A stretch of 64,000 nucleotides of DNA from AM-1111 sp046302135 (GTDB lineage: Bacteria; Bacteroidota; Bacteroidia; B-17B0; Aurantibacillaceae), in assembly GCA_046302135.1 (NCBI GenBank), contig JBKCIQ010000047.1, positions 1-64,000 on the forward strand, written 5' to 3'. Each line of letters starts with the position of its first letter. Positions within the stretch are counted from its first letter, which is position 1. This document shows, piece after piece, positions 61,018 to 64,000 of this stretch. The notes beneath the pieces were generated by a model, which worked only from the letters and a program-made list of their open reading frames with translations, was not told where the DNA came from and searched no databases. Made by a program: the position numbers and the translations under genes.

Positions 61018-63870
61018 ATGAAAAATAATTACACTTTTCAGATAGGCATTGTTGCTGCATTATTTTTTGCTTCCTCAATTTTGGGGCAAAAAAATAATTT
61101 GAATTCAAATCAAACTAAATTTTTTAAACTGGACCCATCATTAAAATCTGATGATTACCTTTCTCGAAATGTCATACTGCAGGTAAAAAGCACATACCGA
61201 AATATTTGTGGTGTAACAGACATTAATCATCAAAAGTTTCAGGCTGTAATGCAACAATTTGGTGTACAGAACTTAAAAAAGAAATTTCCAAAACACACTC
61301 CTCCCGCAACAGAAGTAAACGAAAGAGGACAGCGTTATGCAGATTTGTCCCTTATCTACGAATTTAGTTTTACTACCGGATCTTCCTTAGAAAAAGTCAT
61401 CAATGCCTGTTTAGCAACCGGAATTTTAGAATGGGCTGAACCTCATTACGTTCCAAAGGCGGGACTAACTACCAATGATCCACAGGCTACTAACGCTGCG
61501 CAGTATAACATCTATAAAATTAAGGCCGCAGGTACCGGTACTACAGGATGGAACATTTCTACAGGAGACACTAATGTTGTGATAGGAATTACAGACACCG
61601 GCTGGGATCCTGCACACCCTGACCTAAATGATAACGTTAAACGTAACTACGCAGACCCTATTAATGGGTTAGATGATGATGGTGATGGATTTATTGATAA
61701 TTTCTTAGGTTGGGATGTTGGCGAGGATGATAACAATGCTACCTATGGTTCTTGTGGAAGCTGCTGGCATGGTGTTCACGTTGCGGGCACAGCAGCTGCA
61801 GAAACCAACAATAGTACAGGTGTTGCCGGTGTGGGATATAACTGTAAATTTCTTCCTGTTAAAATTGCTGATGCAAGTGGTGCTTTGGTTTCAGCTTATG
61901 ATGGAATTACTTATGCCGCAGATCATGGATGTCAGGTAATAAATTGTTCATGGGGAGGGCCCGGTGGAGGAAATTTTGGGCAGACAGTAGTAACCTATGC
62001 AACAGTAAACAAAAACTCTTTGGTTATTGCATCTGCAGGAAATGATGGGGCTGAAGTAACCAATTATCCTGCCGCCTATGATTATGTTATCTCAGTTGCC
62101 AACACCAATAATTCAGATGCAAAATCCTCCTCCTCTACTTACGCGTTAAGTGTTGACGTATCTGCGCCTGGAACAAATATCTTGTCAACGGTTCCAAACA
62201 GCAGTTATCAAAATTCAACAGGAACATCAATGGCTGCACCCTGTGTTGCAGGAGCCGCAGGCGTGGTAAAAGCTTTTTACCCAAGTTACACCGCACAGCA
62301 AGTTGGAGCAAGATTGAAACAAACAGCAGATAATATTTACACGGTTACAGGTAATAATGCTTACCTGAACAAACTTGGAACGGGCAGGATAAATTTATAC
62401 CGAGCACTTACAGATCCGGTTACACCTTATTTAAGTATTATAGACCACACAGTTACAGACAACAATGATAACGCGTTTGTAATTGGAGATACACTTTTTA
62501 TAACAGCCGATTATATCAATTATTTTGGTTCTACGGGAAATGTTACTGCAACACTGGCTCCTTCAGGAACTAATTTGACTACAATTGATAATTCCACAAC
62601 GCTTGGCGTTATTGGTCAAAATCAAACGGTAAACAATAATCAGGACCCATTCAAGTTTAAGATTAATACAGGTACTCCAGTTAATACAGTAATCACCTTT
62701 ACGCTTTCAATGACTGATGGCACTGTTAGTGCATCAAATTTTTTCAGTGTAACAGTTAACGTTGATTACATACATATTGCAATAAATGATATTGCAACTA
62801 CGGCCACAAGTAAAGGAAAAATAGGATATAATGACGCTTCTCTTACTGTTGGAAACGGCTTTAAATATAATGGAACACAATTAATGGCTGAAGGCGGATT
62901 TATGTGTGGGTCTTCTGCGACAAAAGTTTCGGATTGTGTGCGTGATGCATCAGGAACTGCCGCTGATTTTAATACGGTAACAAATATTTCTGAGGTAGTT
63001 CCTTCCGTATTTTCTGAATTTGATTTAACAGGAAAATTCAATGATGCCGCCGCAACTTCTCCAATGAATCTTATAGTAACGCACAACGAATATGCCTGGT
63101 CTACTCCCGGCAACACCAAATATGTTATTTGGGAATACAAGATTAAAAACAATGCAACAACTACTCTGAATAATTTTTACGCAGGTATTTTTGCCGACTG
63201 GGATATTGATGGGACCACTTATGCTCAAAATAAGGCGATGTATGATGCTACAAACAAAATGGGGTACATATATCACACAGCAACCGGTGGGCTTTATGCA
63301 GGGATAAAATTATTAACCTCAACCGCGGCACCAAATTTCTATGCTCTTGACAATGCGGCAGGCGGCGGTGGAGGAGTAGATCCAAATACTGGCGGGTACA
63401 CAACTGCTGAAAAGTACACAACACTTTCAACTCAAAGACTACAGAGTAGTAATAACGTAGACGCAATGGAAGTAATGGGTACAGGTCCTTATTCCATTCT
63501 AGCAGGTGATACCATAACAGTTGCTTTTGCGCTACTTGCAGGAGATGATCTTTCAGATCTACAGAATAGCGCTGTTAATGCTCAAATTTCATACGATGGT
63601 ATAATTCTTTCCAAGAAAGATGATTTTAAAAACTATGGAATCTCCATTTATCCAAACCCTAATCAAGGTATGATTACCGTTGAGTTTTCAGATTTAAATG
63701 AAGTTGGGATCCTGGAATTTTTCAATTTAATGGGGCAAAAAGTATTTTCTTTGGAAACCCAAGGAAATAAAACCACAGTTGCTACTTCTGGCTGGGTACC
63801 AGGAACATATTTTTGCAAATTCTCAGGACAAAAAGGTACAGTTGTAAAAAAACTTATTGTTGAGAATTAA
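61018..63870 (+). CDS. Subtilisin-like serine protease with type IX sorting domain
   Basis: A 950-residue secreted protease. Signal peptide (about 1-22, ending ASSILGQ); propeptide-like region to about 160 (VILQVKSTYRN, then GILEWAEPHYVPKAG); S8 catalytic domain about 165-460 with Asp193 (GITDTGWDPAHPDL), His251 (CWHGVHVAGTA), and Ser404 (GTSMAAPCVAG). Residues about 470-870 are beta-sandwich-like and contain calcium-type DDDGDGFIDN near 221. The C-terminal 80 residues are a type A sorting signal (ISIYPNPNQGMITVEF, then LMGQKVFSL and GTYFCKFSGQKGTVVKKLIVEN). Extracellular peptidase. Confidence 0.94.
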   Translation: MKNNYTFQIGIVAALFFASSILGQKNNLNSNQTKFFKLDPSLKSDDYLSRNVILQVKSTYRNICGVTDINHQKFQAVMQQFGVQNLKKKFPKHTPPATEVNERGQRYADLSLIYEFSFTTGSSLEKVINACLATGILEWAEPHYVPKAGLTTNDPQATNAAQYNIYKIKAAGTGTTGWNISTGDTNVVIGITDTGWDPAHPDLNDNVKRNYADPINGLDDDGDGFIDNFLGWDVGEDDNNATYGSCGSCWHGVHVAGTAAAETNNSTGVAGVGYNCKFLPVKIADASGALVSAYDGITYAADHGCQVINCSWGGPGGGNFGQTVVTYATVNKNSLVIASAGNDGAEVTNYPAAYDYVISVANTNNSDAKSSSSTYALSVDVSAPGTNILSTVPNSSYQNSTGTSMAAPCVAGAAGVVKAFYPSYTAQQVGARLKQTADNIYTVTGNNAYLNKLGTGRINLYRALTDPVTPYLSIIDHTVTDNNDNAFVIGDTLFITADYINYFGSTGNVTATLAPSGTNLTTIDNSTTLGVIGQNQTVNNNQDPFKFKINTGTPVNTVITFTLSMTDGTVSASNFFSVTVNVDYIHIAINDIATTATSKGKIGYNDASLTVGNGFKYNGTQLMAEGGFMCGSSATKVSDCVRDASGTAADFNTVTNISEVVPSVFSEFDLTGKFNDAAATSPMNLIVTHNEYAWSTPGNTKYVIWEYKIKNNATTTLNNFYAGIFADWDIDGTTYAQNKAMYDATNKMGYIYHTATGGLYAGIKLLTSTAAPNFYALDNAAGGGGGVDPNTGGYTTAEKYTTLSTQRLQSSNNVDAMEVMGTGPYSILAGDTITVAFALLAGDDLSDLQNSAVNAQISYDGIILSKKDDFKNYGISIYPNPNQGMITVEFSDLNEVGILEFFNLMGQKVFSLETQGNKTTVATSGWVPGTYFCKFSGQKGTVVKKLIVEN

Positions 63871-63965
63871 AATATTGCATGACGTCTTTTACCCCACTTA
63901 ACACCCATCTTGTCCGTTCATATATCCTTTGATTGCTGAATGCTAAGCAAAATTAATTTTGTCGA

Positions 63966-64000
63966 ATGAAAAAATTTTTATCGTTAACCATTCTTATTCT
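63966..64000 (+). CDS. Start of another exported protein (cut by the window edge)
   Basis: An ATG at 63966 opens MKKFLSLTILI, which looks like the first part of a signal peptide; the frame is open to the window end. It follows the subtilase by 95 bases on the same strand. Only 11 codons are visible, so the function cannot be told and the call rests on the signal-like start. Confidence 0.45.
   Translation, partial: MKKFLSLTILI

Noticed and set aside
1..64000. Search for CRISPR arrays, insertion sequences, integrases, attachment sites or tandem repeats.
   Set aside because: I saw no spaced direct repeats, transposase or integrase genes, or terminal inverted repeats by eye; a repeat-finding program would be needed to exclude small ones.

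Overview
The window is chromosomal DNA of a Bacteroidota (Bacteroidetes) bacterium. Evidence: AT-rich sequence; type IX secretion sorting domains on three proteins (one type B, two type A); the Bacteroidota-specific run exbB-exbD-exbD-tonB-pstS-like-TPR; DUF4290, DUF2795 and DUF3108 family proteins; and repeated matches to the Bacteroidota promoter consensus (TTG or TTTG, about 19 bases, TAnnTTTG) with no regular Shine-Dalgarno sequences. I cannot name a genus. There is no sign of plasmid, phage, IS element or CRISPR; the window is ordinary chromosome with some accessory surface-polysaccharide and signalling genes.

Layout. 1-7239 (plus strand): end of a type IX secreted protein, a ribosomal protein S6 modification pair (retropepsin-like peptidase and RimK), DUF2795 protein, rpoN, dxr, rseP and an unknown secreted protein. 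7259-20754: a polysaccharide locus in two divergent arms. The minus arm carries flippase, two Wzz-like chain-length proteins, ligase/polymerase, then CoA-transferase subunits A and B with an acyltransferase gene between them. The plus arm carries a glycosyltransferase, a sugar aminotransferase, UDP-glucose dehydrogenase and UDP-xylose synthase, then a type IX cargo protein. 20803-24502 (minus): pheT and an outer-membrane porin. 24762-32051 (plus): a TonB energising operon ending in a protein that joins a trypsin-like protease to a TPR protein. 32068-36194 (minus): tRNA threonylcarbamoyl synthase, an M20 amidohydrolase, clpX and clpP. 36347-42660 (plus): DUF4290, murA, a thioredoxin-like lipoprotein, DUF3108, mutS. 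42701-48305: desaturase, polyprenyl synthase, small secreted protein, dynamin/IRG-like GTPase, VanZ-like protein, gcvH, tRNA-Arg(CCG). 48545-53202: the rimP-nusA-infB translation operon with a hairpin leader and a strong terminator. 53208-60895: a TMTC-like membrane TPR protein, two paralogous TPR-SpoIIE phosphatases, AMP nucleosidase and a stand-alone HsdR-N nuclease-like protein. 61018-end: a subtilase with a type IX tail and the first codons of another exported protein.

How the parts fit. Most genes are housekeeping: isoprenoid precursors, peptidoglycan, protein quality control, translation, DNA repair. The polysaccharide locus looks like a Wzx/Wzy-type system with its own nucleotide-sugar supply (UDP-glucuronate to UDP-xylose). 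The TonB operon powers outer-membrane uptake. The parts most worth a second look are the protease-TPR fusion at 29379-32051, the paired TPR-phosphatases at 55074-59605, the IRG-like GTPase at 46103-47152, the CoA-transferase genes embedded in the polysaccharide operon, and the hairpin leader in front of rimP. Several start sites were moved from the longest reading frame to an internal start because a promoter element or signal peptide decides the matter; these are noted under each gene.
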